Source of the DNA: Plantago elongata
Taxonomy: Eukaryota; Streptophyta; Magnoliopsida; Lamiales; Plantaginaceae
Direction of reading: 5' to 3'
Length of the DNA stretch: 64,000 nucleotides
Assembly (NCBI GenBank): GCA_036897095.1
Contig: JAYMSP010000160.1
Span: 1-64,000, forward strand
Position numbers and translations under genes: made by a program
The notes under the pieces: generated by a model
The model's database searches: none
What the model was told of the DNA's origin: nothing
Seen by the model: only the letters and a program-made list of their open reading frames with translations
In this document: positions 1-11,700 of the stretch, piece after piece
Layout of the letters: every line of letters starts with the position of its first letter
Position numbering within the stretch: the first letter of the stretch is position 1

Positions 1-330
1 TTCCCGAACACTAAATAAAAGATAGAAACAAAATACGAAATAAAAAGCAAACAGTAACATATTCAATATCAGTTTGAGTACTTGCCCGAATTATACATTT
101 CACATATTATTTTGTAGTGTCCCGCATTGATGCAACGAATTTGGTTTAATTCCGCATAACTTCTTTTCCAACAAACAACAGGACTTAGTTAAATTTAAAT
201 AGGATCCTGTGAGTAATAAGGAAGATAAGACTAGTAAATTAACCAATCCCAAAACAAATGAAAGGTGATAGATAAGATACTTTCAGTCATAGGTATTATT
301 CTTCAGTATTTAAAGGACTTGTCGAGGAGC

Positions 331-364
331 TTGTACATCCTATATATTTTACCAACCACTTTTC
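331..364 (+). repeat. Fourth partial copy of the same repeat family
   Basis: TTGTACATCC and then ACCAACCACTTTT (331-364) align with TTGTACATTTCC and AACCACTTTTT at 1581-1609 with small gaps. It lies just outside the left end of the 3.4-kb element, and the GGCAGCC core is absent here. This suggests a degraded separate copy. Confidence 0.35.
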
Positions 365-446
365 TCGGATTAGGCAGAGGTCTTTTGTTAAAAAAGTAAG
401 ACAGTTAATGTTTCGTCTATTCTTTTTTTTGAGAGGTCTATATATT

Positions 447-488
447 GTTGGCAGCCCTACTTATACCGTATCCTTGTTTATTAAGTCC
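447..488 (+). repeat. Left terminal inverted repeat of the 3.4-kb element
   Basis: Imperfect inverted repeat of about 42 bases. It contains GTTGGCAGCCCTA (447-459) and CTTGTTTATTAAGTCC (473-488), and it pairs with 3767-3824 on the other strand. It is shorter than its partner by an internal gap of roughly 16 bases. Confidence 0.6.
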
Positions 489-1566
489 AAATCTGCGAAT
501 TTATATTCTATGATGTATGTTTTTATTAACCTGGAATGCTAAGCAGCAAGCTATACTATATGCCCCCACGTGAGTGTCAAAAGAATAGTTTTCGTCTAGT
601 TTATGATTCGTCACTACCGCAAAAGAGAGATATAGTCATTCAGAAGTACTAGAAGAAGTATAATAAAGACTAATTAGATATAGCGTAGAATTAGATTGTA
701 AGTAAATAATGTATTAGTTAGATAGGACAACCGCAGAGTACTTAAAAAAAAGTTCATGACGATTTATTTAGGAATATTTTAGTAATATTCTTTAGGGATT
801 CATTCATAATTATACATATCTAAATTCTCTGTGATTTACGTTTGTTAGCCGAACTTTGTACTTTTGTATCATCTAATTCTTATCGTATGGCGGTGGTTAG
901 TTATAACGCGTTTCTATTTGTTGTATTTCTTTCTATTCCTAGCTTTCCATATATGTATAGGATATCCACTATGTTTGTTTAGTCTTTTCTTTCCCCTTCA
1001 CAGTCATTATATATATCATTTATTTTAGTGAGTCTAGCTATTTTTTAATAGATAGATTTAATTACTTACTGAGCTGTGTAATATAATAGGTAAGGGAATA
1101 AGTAATCCTTGGCTGTTGTTTCTTTGAAGATTTTTATTTTTGGTATTGATAATTAATGATAATATAACTCTGTGATTCCTTCTTAATTGAGTCAACAATG
1201 AACTTCTTAATACTGTGCTTCTTTGCTCAAACTTAAATCTTCTATAAATACTGAATAATCTCTATGATGAAAAGCGCATATTACCTACCACATTCTATAT
1301 CTTTTTGACGGTATGTACTTTTTAATTATAAACCCCACAAGAAAGATCCTTTTCGTAGACAAATAAATATTGAGATACTCACTAACTAAATAGGAAACAG
1401 AGCGTTGGGGGTAAGTCCGAAAAGAAGAAGACACCTCTAAGTTGGATATTTAGAAAAGAAAAGTAGTCCCTCGAGTGCAAAAATGAAACTGAAGACTGAG
1501 CAGCATAGCAAATCTTGATAGATTCTAGGTCAAATCTTAAACCACTGTAATAAAGACTATATTTAG

Positions 1567-1610
1567 GGCAGCCTTAATTGTTGTACATTTCCTATATTAA
1601 CCACTTTTTC
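1567..1610 (+). repeat. Internal partial copy of the terminal repeat
   Basis: GGCAGCCTTAATTGTT (1567-1582) matches GGCAGCCCTAATTGTT of the right end (complement strand) with one transition. The match weakens through ACAT, TTTC and ACC blocks up to about 1610. It has the same orientation as the left end, so it may mark a nested or truncated sister copy. Confidence 0.45.
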
Positions 1611-2627
1611 ACACTGAGACTATTAACTAAAATACCTAACTAAATTATACGCTCTACGTTATACGTACATTACATGGATCTCTTTACGAACAATACCAGA
1701 AATGTCTTTTGGAATCTTCCCCTTCTAACATTTTATAGATTTTTTTTACTCTTTTCGCGAAAGAAAGAAGATAGGAGATTCATTTTAACTAAGCATTATT
1801 TCCTATTTTCTTTACTTTGACTAATAGCGAGTAATCAATTTTCTGTTTTTAAGTATTTTCCACTAAAGGAAATCCACATTACTCTTTTTCATACATAGGA
1901 AGGAGTAACTTTCTCTAATTCTTACAACGTCTTACAAGGTAAAAAAACAAAACATATGCTTAGGCCCTAAGGAGATTTAACTTTTTCGATTTTTTGGTCA
2001 GCCATAAGTTAAAAATGGGATTACTTACTCTTGTCAATATTGAATATAGCTTAGTATCAGATTTTCTATTTCCCTTCATAAACATTATTATTCGATCCCC
2101 AAAATGGCCGTTTTTCATGAATTTGTAATACTTTGTATACAAGAAAGGTTGAATTGTTATTTTATGTAGTAAACGTGATTCGCTTTTTAGATATTTGATA
2201 GTTGAGATAGAACAAAGTAGTATTTTTTCTACTCCTTTTTTTGTTGTACTATAATAAAAGAAGAAATAAAATAAAAGAAGATGTATAATAACTATTTCTT
2301 TGTTGTTACGTATGGTATATATTTTTTATAGTTATTGGTTAATATTAATATAGATTCTAAACGAAATGACTTTGTAGAAGTTTGCTTGGAAAGAAAATAG
2401 ATCTATAGATGTAGAGATGTCGTAGGTCTTAGTTATTTTTAATTCTATAAGCGTATTTGAAATATTTGAGGGAAATTTTGTAGTAGACAACTCTAGTAGC
2501 AAGCATTTGCAAGTTATTAGAATTAGAGAAAAAAAGATAAAGCTTTGCTAGCAGACCCAGATAGATAATGCCCTCAGGCTAACATCAACATTGTTACAAC
2601 ACTATTATTTATATTTACTTCTATTAA

Positions 2628-2653
2628 TTATCTGTAATATTTATCTGTAATAT
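2628..2653 (+). repeat. Perfect 13-bp tandem duplication
   Basis: TTATCTGTAATAT occurs twice in direct succession (2628-2640 and 2641-2653) with no mismatch. This looks like a recent slippage-type duplication inside the 3.4-kb element. Confidence 0.8.
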
Positions 2654-3766
2654 TGCTTATTCCTACCCATTAATACGCCTAGATAACAAAGAATACCTAA
2701 ATAAAGTAAGTTCCATAGATCAAATTGAATAAGTTTTATTAGATAGACGATTTTTACCAACGCTATAAAAGTGGAATACTTGCTTGTTTCTTCTCCGACG
2801 CATGCAGTATAGTACAGTCGACGGAATCCTACTGCACTTGTATAAATGGCATCGATATTTTTCTCGTTGCTTGGATTAATAGGGTAAATTTAATTCATGT
2901 ATAAGATTTCGTAAAATTTGTTCTGCTTTGCCATTGCCTTTCTTGAGTATAGTCCTATGACAGCTTTTTCTCTAATAGAATCAATTAAGAAATTGTTTAG
3001 AAAATAATGAATATCGGTTATTACGTTGTCATCAATTAAGTTGAACTTACTACACACACTATTCCAACAAACAGACGAACGAATTAATAGATATCCAAGA
3101 TTTTAAGTTTTCATAAAAAAGTTATAGGAGAAAGTTCTCGAGATGAAGCTCTGCTATACGCGTATTATTTACTAATCTCTTATCTTTATTTTTATACTCG
3201 GGGTTATTCTTCCTTAATCCTTAATTCATTCCTTATATTATTTATATAGACTATAGACCAAATTTTCTGCTTTTAAACCTTTATTAATTTTACTTAGATA
3301 TCGATTATAATATGAGTTAGCCTTTAAATTCTAAGATGATTTTTTTGAATATTAAGAAGAGAACTATATATAATAGCTAAGGGTGATTTAGATACTATTC
3401 TTTGACCGGGTAGTTGGTATTAGGGGGTACTCAAATATAAAACAGTAATTGCTCTTTTCTCTTCTTAGCACTCACTTGAAAAAAGAATATGATAATAATA
3501 GCCAAATGAATGGCATTAACCCGGAGTTGTATTTGTATTGCGCGTGGATCAACCTTGGTAGAATTTTGGTAAGTGATTTATAGCTGATGATGACTAAGAT
3601 TGATAAAAACCCGTAGTAGGAAATGAAAAAGTAGAATTATATATAGATTAAATAAAGAGTTAAGTGGAAGTTTGAGGAATAGAATAGTAGGTGTACCTCT
3701 TATAACTACAAAGTAAATTTTGGGAAGAGAAGAATATAGCTAAGTAAAATAACATTAATTAGAATA

Positions 3767-3824
3767 GGCTTAACAAACAAGAAAGGTCTAGCAAGAAACA
3801 TGGATAACAATTAGGGCTGCCAAC
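3767..3824 (-). repeat. Right terminal inverted repeat of the 3.4-kb element
   Basis: About 58 bases. Read on the minus strand it starts GTTGGCAGCCCTAATTGTT and ends CTTGTTTGTTAAGCC, matching the left end at both extremities. Its middle, which is missing from the left end, matches the internal copy at 1567-1610. Confidence 0.6.
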
Positions 3825-4240
3825 TTTGGGGAGAGAGCGGGTCGGTGCTAACTAAGCAATAGTCGTAAGTAACTCGAGGATTTCTTTCTTCTTTATTCTC
3901 TGCTTCTAAGCCATTTTATTTATTATACCAATACTAGTCATAATTATTCTATTCATATCTTTTCCTTTCGCCTTTTCAGTTCCCGAACGAACTCACACTG
4001 CTTTCTCCTCGATTCTACTGGTATACGCTTTGGAGAGACTTTTCACATGTATAAAGAAGTATTTGCTATTGCCTTTTCTTTCGCCCCATAACTCACAGTA
4101 GAAAAAATAGTGGACGATCCGATCCTTAGGTAGTGGAAAACTACTAGTACTAGTGTAGGAACCACGGGGACTAGGAGGATTTTATAATACGGTATGAAAA
4201 TGATAGAGAATCCGTTATTGATATTTTTCTGGGTCTTGGT

Positions 4241-4380
4241 CGAAAAGGAATAGGAAGGAGAGTCAGAGACCGAGGAGTCGTACCAGATAAGATAGAAGAA
4301 GGAGAAAGAGAGGAAGAGGGAAAACAAAGAAAGAACTAATTCGGAAAATCCAGAAACCGAAAAGAAGGAAGAAAAGCTTC
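4241..4380 (+). other. Polypurine-rich tract
   Basis: 112 of 140 bases are A or G on the plus strand, and 38 of 40 between 4291 and 4330. The complementary polypyrimidine strand gives a 94-codon open frame (4043-4327, minus strand, starting at an alternative TTG). Its runs of S, F and L reflect this skew and do not suggest a gene. Confidence 0.75.
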
Positions 4381-4705
4381 TCTTTCTATCTCAGTAAGTA
4401 AACAACAAAGGTGCCCTTACGTTTACTAGTTCTAGATTATTACGTAAAATATTGTAGGACTGTACATAATAAATATCTTGCATAATACCCAATTAAGAAA
4501 TAGGGACACTCTAGTCACTGTTATAGGATATGCTCTTGTAATTAATAAATATTTATACCTTTATAGTATAAGACAATTCTTTTATAGTACTACAACAATA
4601 GTAACAAAAAAGTATCTCTCTCTTAGTAAGCACCCTAGAATAAAAATTTTTTGTCTAATAAGAGGTAAGACTTTTAAATTAGTTTAAGTACTTCCTTGCC
4701 CAGCT

Positions 4706-4723
4706 TATGAAATATATTTCATA
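4706..4723. repeat. 18-bp perfect palindrome at the B to A transition
   Basis: TATGAAATATATTTCATA reads the same on both strands. It sits where type B DNA gives way to type A. Palindromes of this arm length are expected by chance in DNA this AT-rich, so no function is claimed. Confidence 0.7.
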
Positions 4724-4739
4724 TCAGGACTTTGTGAAG

Positions 4740-7560
4740 AAACTTAGGCCTACTAGCGCGCTCTCTTCACCTTACAAATATGTACTAATAAAGTAAATAT
4801 GAAGGGAGCTATTACACATAACTCTACTTAAAGACTTAATTGAGCGTTTACTTTATAATTTATTTTATAACTAGAACAAGATTACTAAGATAGAGCTCTC
4901 TTAATAAAATACTCCTATAGTAAGCAAAGGAGGATAATTCACGAAGTCTTAACTATCATATAAAGTAATAGAAGTTATAGCTACCTATTAGAATCTCCTC
5001 AAATGTAATATTTATTTAATAAAAGCTTTAGTAAAATACTTTTTGGCCATCTATCTCTATCTATAAGGTGCATTCACAAGGGCTTCTCATGCTTAAAAGA
5101 ATAGGGTTATAATAAGTTCTTAAGATTCTATAATAGTTACTAAACCCCGGTTAACTGTAAGAAGTAACTCTTAGTTTTTTTTCTTAAGAAATTCTATCTT
5201 GAAATAATTTAAGTATAAAAAATAATAGAAAGTACCCTTATAGTGAAGAATGTCTTGCTAAGTTCTCCTCAACTAAAATATATGTTATAAAAATTGTATG
5301 CTATAGTACGACGAAGATCTAGCTATTTATTAACTATAAGGGAGTGACTCTATCATCTCTCTATAAACTACCAGTTAATTTTTTAGGGGCAAGACCCATA
5401 TTAAAGTATACCCTATTAAGTAAGAAAAAAGTATAAATAAGCCCTATAATTTACGCGGGGCTATAATAAAGGAGTAATCTAAATATATCTAATTTGGTAT
5501 ATGTAAAAAGATAGGATACAACTTCATATATCTTGCTATAGGGGAGAGGCGCATTAAGATACTTAATTACTTTGAGGTACTATTCTTTTCTCTAGAGAAA
5601 CTCTTCTTGATAGTTGAGTAAGTCAGATAGAGAGAGTGCTTTTGCTCGGGAGTTGCGTTATGCCATAATTAATTAAAAGATATAAGTAATTATCATTAAT
5701 AACAATATACTACACTCTATTTTCCTACTTAATAAAGTGAATTAATTTATATAATAATATTGCTTATCTAGAGAATATGGTGAGTGAATACTTAAATGCT
5801 TCTTTTATAAAATTAAGAGTATGCAAGGGCATAAAACTTTTTATTAAACAAATATTATAGGTATAGAGCTCTTATAGAAACTAGTGTTACAGCACCTTTT
5901 GTAGTTAGGTGTTTACCATTTATAATCTCATAATAATTTAAGTATATTAAATCTATAACTATAATCTAAAGAAGTCCTTGTGTAAATATTCGGGTCTAAT
6001 TTCTTATACTATTTAGAGTGAGTAAGATATTTCTATGAAGAAACTAACTCTTGTCTAGGGGTAAAGTATAGTAAATAGTATAGTAGAGTACTCAACTATA
6101 GTGAGGTACAAGAACTCTTCTTTTTAATATTTTATACTATAGTAAGTAGGCAGCTTTCTTATAAAATATAAATTTACTTGCTAGGTCTTCATTATATTGT
6201 AGTAGGTAATTCTCTAGTGCGTTATAATAAATGCTTAAATATTTCTTAAGGGGACATTCTTTCCTAAAACAACAACTCTAGAGAAGACTTGAGAGTATTA
6301 TTATTATGTACACTCTCTTCTTTAAGTATTAAGGGTATAAATATTCACTCACTACAGCCTGCTATTTCTCAATTATTTAAAAATAAATTTTAGAGGATTA
6401 CTATGTTTCATATGCACTCTTAAATAACTTAAACAATCTAAAGTCATTTATTTTTTTGCTGCATAAAGGCATACCATACTGAGGAGGCAATACTCCCCTT
6501 TGATATCTACTAGGCAATAATATTTTAAGGAGACAAACCTTTAAGGGCTAAGGCTCAATTTAATCTCTAGAGGGAAATAAATCTATTTCACATAAAAAGA
6601 AGCGTGTATAGTTACTGGCTATTACAAAAGGGTTACTTTACGTAGAGGCATAGAGAATAATATATCTTCTTTTACTAGCAAATTAACTAACCTAAAATAG
6701 TTTGCTGATTTTACTGCGAGATAATATAGAATAACGCAATCATTTTGAGTAGTAATAGGTTTTTACTTCTAAATTATGCCCTTAGATATATTTAACAAAG
6801 TATTATTTCATAAGATATAAGAGAGTCCATATTTATTATGCAATGTTTAAGAACTAGTGCTTAAGTAATAAATACTCAAAGTAATACTGCCTTTATTAGT
6901 CTATGTCTTTGGATAAGGGTACATAGGAGCGTCTTGACTACACTTTATAGAAATAATACTACTAGATCACGTAATTATACTAGGGGTACTAAAATAAAGG
7001 CCTTCCTTACTATATAAGAAGTTGTGTGACTTGCCTCTTTAAGATGAATTATTGTCCCTAGGAAGATTTAACAAACTATATAAAAGTATGCATTAAAGTG
7101 GTTCTAGAAATCCCTCGTATTTATAATACAGGGCATTTAATAATTATATATTCTAACTATGTATGGTACCGAGGCAGGGTACCCCGCTTACGAATTATTT
7201 AAGGTTTTTAGTCTATTACAAAGAGTACTTATAGAAGGTCTTACTATAAATATGCTTGGAAAGGTACTACTTCTTAATTATAAGTAAATATTAAGGGCTT
7301 ATTATATTAACTAGCGCAATGAAGTTTTTTTATAAATATTATAAGCAAAGGAGTCACTCTCCTTCTCCTATAGGGAATATCCCTCTATTTAAGCAAGAAA
7401 CCCGCCTCTTGTAATAAAGTTATAGGCAAGGTAACTTTTCGTGTAAAATAATAACTTAAATACAAGCTTTTTAATAAGGAAGGAATACATTATATAGGCA
7501 TTTCTGCATCAAGTTCTATTCCTAGTATGTAGACTTAACTGCTTTTTTGTTCTAATATAT
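4740..7560. repeat. Type A block: RIP-like repeat relic
   Basis: Dense in TpA with short AG/GG and CT/CC clusters (AGAGAG, CTCTT, CTCC) and few CpA or TpG. This is what is left when C in CpA is changed to T on both strands. No open frame of 60 codons or more occurs. No terminal repeat or transposon motif could be made out. RIP acts on duplicated DNA in Pezizomycotina, so the block is taken to be an old repeat; copy number cannot be seen from this window. Confidence 0.55.
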
Positions 7561-10500
7561 ATATATACGCTATAAGGGCTTCATAATTCTATAAGTTTAT
7601 TTTTTTATCACTATTACTCTTAGAGTCCTTTCAAATATTACTTACTTTTATATCTGCGATGTTTGCCAATTATATTATACCTTTGTAGTATTTACAATTA
7701 TCTATTATTTCTCTGTTGTTTGAAGAGCTTACTTAAAAAAAAGGACTCGTTATGACAAGTAATATTTATATTTAAATTACCTCTTTATATAATACTACAT
7801 TTTAAATCATTTATAAGCTAAAACAATTTTGGAATATTTCAATACTTGTTGTTGTGTCTTACTAGAATTTAATTAATTCGAGTCATACACCTTCTTTATT
7901 TCATTACATGCATCTTGTTGTTGTATTCACACTAAAACCTTCACTTAAGCAGTAGAAAAAATAGACTATAATATAAAAGGAAGATAATAAATACATAAAG
8001 GAATATGTCTAGCACCTGTTTACTGAGAAGAAATCTATAAAAAGTGGTTCTGTTTACGTGAGCGTGAGATAGATGTAGGATTTGCAAATATATGTTCTAT
8101 GAGTTTTCTTATAATAATTTTTAAACCAACATAGTTCTTTTCCTTTTTACGTTTCTCTCAGATACACCGCTTGCTTTTAATACTACTATTATATTATTAT
8201 TTATACTTTGAAAGACACCTTAAATTATAGCAGCTTATACACTTCTTAGTCATTAGATTACATATTCATTCATATATTAGGTAATTTCTTAGATATATAA
8301 CTTCATCTATAATATTTAATAAGATATTTTTCTAAATATTATAGGCTCAATATAACCAGAACAAAACAAGTAACAACTCCGAACTCTAACAACATACTTG
8401 CAGGGTACCTCTCTCATCTAAAAGATCTTTCAGGTACTATTTCTATCTAATCTAGTAGTCTAGAAAGTCTCTAAAGCAGTAGTTCCAGGTGTAACCTCTT
8501 TTCACTTAGGAGCAATCCTTTCCATAATAGGAAGTTAGCGCGAGTTCTTTTTACTTTATCATTTTTCTTTCTAAATCTCTTTTTCTGTACTTGACTTTTC
8601 GCATGGACAAAGGTTTACCTTCTAGAGTTTCATTTGTAGGAAATTTTAGTTCCTAATAAATATGAGTCATATACTGAAGAGTTCCTTACTAGCAGAAATA
8701 GCTGGATTGACATCTACTGGTGCTTCTTAGTAATTCGCTTAGTCATATTCTAGCATTCCAGTCATGACTTCTAAAGGAAACGTTTCTTTGTTTTAGTCTA
8801 CAAATCTTGAGTTTCCTTATCCTATATATACAGAATCTTGTTAGAATATAAAGCATTAAATAGCTAGCCACAAGAACATAATAAATATAGCTCGGGCAAT
8901 AATAAGATCTGAGTCTGCTGTGAGAGCTCAGAACTTATTAGTATATAACTTCGCCTTATGATCCATGTCTTAAGTTGTAGAATGGAGTGTGTTCCCCTCG
9001 TAAGCTAGTGTATAACTCCAACAAACAAGTATATTTTTCCTAGCAAATTTCTTAGCAAAGTTTATCCTTATACTATTCTCTAACTAGGCTAAATTCCTTG
9101 CTATAATGGATGAGTCCATATAGTAACTCCTAGCCAATGCTCACAAGCTTATGGGATTTTTTCTTTATAAATTCTTGTTATAAATTAAATGCCGCGCAGG
9201 ATTCCTTGTATTTTTTAACTCGTGTTTTCCATGTAATAAGATGTAAACATGTACTCAATCTGTTATTTGTGAATTGGGAAGTAGAATTTAGTCAAGTGTA
9301 TTAGTAGTAAGTATATTATATAAGATATAAGAAGAGACTTGCTCTAATATAAGAATTAAATAAAAAGGAAGATAGTTAGCAACTGCATTTATAATTATTT
9401 AATATATATAGGAATTTCTACGAAATCACGTGTAGATTCCTTTAAAATGATAATTAAGGATTAATGCTCTTTCCATAACTGGGCAAGGAATGCGCTGGAG
9501 TAAAAAAAAAGAAACCTAGTTTTTTAGCAGACTATACTTACATTAATAATGAATATGAGTTTTTTCATTTCTAATTTAAAGAAAAAAGTATAACTATATA
9601 AGAAATACCACCAATCTCTAATATATATAGAAACACCCGTTCGAAAAAAAGTGGAGAATTCACAATTCTTTATATTATAACCCGGGATAGAGCTAGTAAC
9701 GAGTCCTATAAGAAATTGAATATAGAGTATATATAGTGTTATAGTAGTATAAGGACGAAATAACGATAAAAGCTAAAGGAGTACAAAAATAAACGTATAC
9801 TAGAGTATCCATACCTATAAAAAATACAGGTTCATGCTTTCAATTTTTTATTATAGTATCTTATCTATTATACTTAGTTGATTACTATATACCTTAAGTT
9901 ACTTTCCTTTAGACTAAACCTTGTGTACTAAAAAGCTTAGATAGATCTTCTACCTATCCTACAATTTTATAGAACAAAGAAAATACTTTAGTAGAATATT
10001 TTTTAAGTTACTATATTCATTTTTTTACTTTACTTTGTCAGAGTGAGAAATTTGAGCTCTTGGTGCTATAGTTAATCCATCTGCGGTTGGAAATATACGT
10101 CGAGGTATCTATTATATAAAGAAAAAGTCTTTGCAACCAATTTCTTTAGTACTTACCACAGGAAGCCAAAAACCAGCAAACTTACAACTTATACACACGA
10201 TAATGTATTTTATAAAGTAACTCTATATGAAATACCTTTTTAGAAATTATGCTTTTAACGGCGTCCTAAAATACCTAGGTAAATGTACTCTATGTAGAGG
10301 CCTTTTATGTTATGTACTAATAAACTAAAAAAAAAAAAAAATTTTTCACGTATAATTTTTAGGAATAACACATAGTAAAGGAAATATACTTAATATAATA
10401 TAAATATAAAGTTCAAGGCAATATAAAATATACTGGTATAATAACTCTAAAAGCTTACGAATTAAAATAAATATAGTAGACAGAGCTAACTAAGCTTTTC

Positions 10501-11700
10501 GAGGTTACTTAGGAAAGGTATAAGGCATACTCTTATAGCTTACCCCGCAAACTATTTATTAATAGATTAGTAATGTCTACTATTTGTTCTTCTATCTACT
10601 ATTAAAGTATTTTTATTATATGGGGCCTATCTTATCTTTCACGAAGAAAACTTTAGTATTAGTAGAAATAAATGTTTTCTAGAATTATATATAGATATAC
10701 AAAGTTTATAGAATGTTTTCTTCTTTCTGTTTTTAAATCAAAGCATTCTAGAAGCTGGAAGAGATCATATGCTTTGTTTAATTTTTAATATTTAAATGAT
10801 ACTAATATATTCTCTTATTTAAGTATAAACCAAAGTAGCGAATTATAGTACTTAGTCATAGGTGTGCAGTTATGCTAGTAGCTTCTATCTTGTCTTAGTA
10901 TGATAACTTCTCTATGACTAAATGACTAAGTATTCCTTTCTTAAAGAGTGTTCCTAATATAATTTGTCCTAACACGCTTAGTTTACTCTTTATTATTTTA
11001 AGATAAGATAATAGATACATGTTCTAAAGAATTTTTCTTTACCAAATACTATGGACTTCATTCTAGACTACAACACCTCTACGTGGTAATCCATCATATT
11101 TTGATTACTCTTACTTTATAACAATACTTTCGAGAGTCTAATGACTTATCACTTTTTTAGTGCTCGCATCAAAGTATACCTTAGCTTACCCCTATAATTT
11201 TTTAGTAAAAAGAATTACTTGCACTATAAATTCTTGGTTAGAAAAGTATTTAAAAATAAAGATAGTTGTAGTAATAGACTAAAGCAACACATGGAGTAAT
11301 GAACGGATACGCAATATTAATTAAGATCCTATAGAGTCTTAACTTAATGACTCAAAGAAAAAGCTTCGCGTACGATAGAGTATACCCAGGTTATTCTATT
11401 TTCTTATATATTTTATACTGTGCTTACTTAATAAAACTCACGCTACTGACTAAAAAACGTCATAGACTTTGTTGCAAAAAGTATACTGCGTTGAATACCT
11501 AAGATTGACTCTGTACTCTTTACTATACCTTATTTATAAGTCGCTTTGTATGCTTTATATATAAAGCTTTCCCTTTCCATCTCGTTGCTGCAGCACATAT
11601 CTAATAGAATATTTAAGATCAACTAAGGACCTATCTTTCGTTAATACTAGAACATGTGAGGATACTAGAAACAGACCCTTTTCTTAAGAATAAGATGCAC
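7560..11700. other. Mixed block, mostly type B
   Basis: 7.56-9.3 kb is type B, moderately GC-richer in places (25 of 60 bases at 8941-9000). 9.3-10.6 kb drifts towards type A, including a 15-A run at 10327-10341. 10.6-11.7 kb is type B again. Between about 8.88 and 9.30 kb the minus strand reads as a somewhat stop-poor, polar frame (for example ITWKTRVKKYKESCAAFNL). The opposite strand is about equally open and no family is recognised, so I treat it as a possible decayed coding remnant at most. Confidence 0.4.
10327..10341 (+). repeat. A15 homopolymer followed by T5
   Basis: Fifteen consecutive A and then five T. It is the longest homopolymer I noticed in the window. No element boundary, target duplication or coding frame adjoins it, so it is not called a retroposon tail. 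Confidence 0.85.

Larger units (their letters stand above)
447..3824. mobile_element. Decayed element of about 3.4 kb with terminal inverted repeats, probably a DNA transposon
   Basis: The two ends are inverted copies of each other. The outermost 13 bases (GTTGGCAGCCCTA at 447-459; its complement TAGGGCTGCCAAC at 3812-3824) are identical although they are GC-rich in 30% GC DNA, so chance is very unlikely. Homology continues inwards: CTTGTTTATTAAGTCC at 473-488 matches the complement of 3767-3781 with one substitution and one gap, and a TATCC/TGTTT block lies between, offset by an indel of roughly 16 bases. No similarity continues outside. The outer flanks show no clear target-site duplication; only TT abuts both ends. 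No transposase domain could be read, and the interior has only short frames. The end sequence resembles the TAGGG-type termini known for hAT transposons, but here TAGGG faces inwards, so a hAT assignment is not supported. It could also be two inverted copies of another repeat. Confidence 0.5.
1..4700. other. Type B AT-rich non-coding block containing a decayed inverted-repeat element
   Basis: AT-rich DNA with A/T runs and ordinary amounts of CpA and TpG, unlike the TpA-dominated blocks that follow. One 60-base line counted by hand (3001-3060) gives TpA/ApT of 1.0 and (CpA+TpG)/(ApC+GpT) of about 0.7. The block is dominated by the 447-3824 element, which is listed separately. Outside it I see only a purine-rich tract at 4241-4380 and short AT-rich repeats. 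No open frame here is convincing as a host gene. A 52-codon ATG frame (1960-2118, minus strand) lies inside the element and has a basic, plausible composition (begins MKNGHFGDRI), but I do not recognise it. Confidence 0.6.

Noticed and set aside
1680-1740. Minus-strand string HFWYCS near 1.69-1.73 kb, resembling a BED-type zinc finger of hAT transposases
   Set aside because: Only a few residues match, there is no second zinc pair or histidine spacing, and the frame closes at once.
4043-4327. 94-codon minus-strand open frame
   Set aside because: It starts at TTG, is made of S/F/L/Y runs and lies opposite a polypurine tract, so its openness follows from strand skew.
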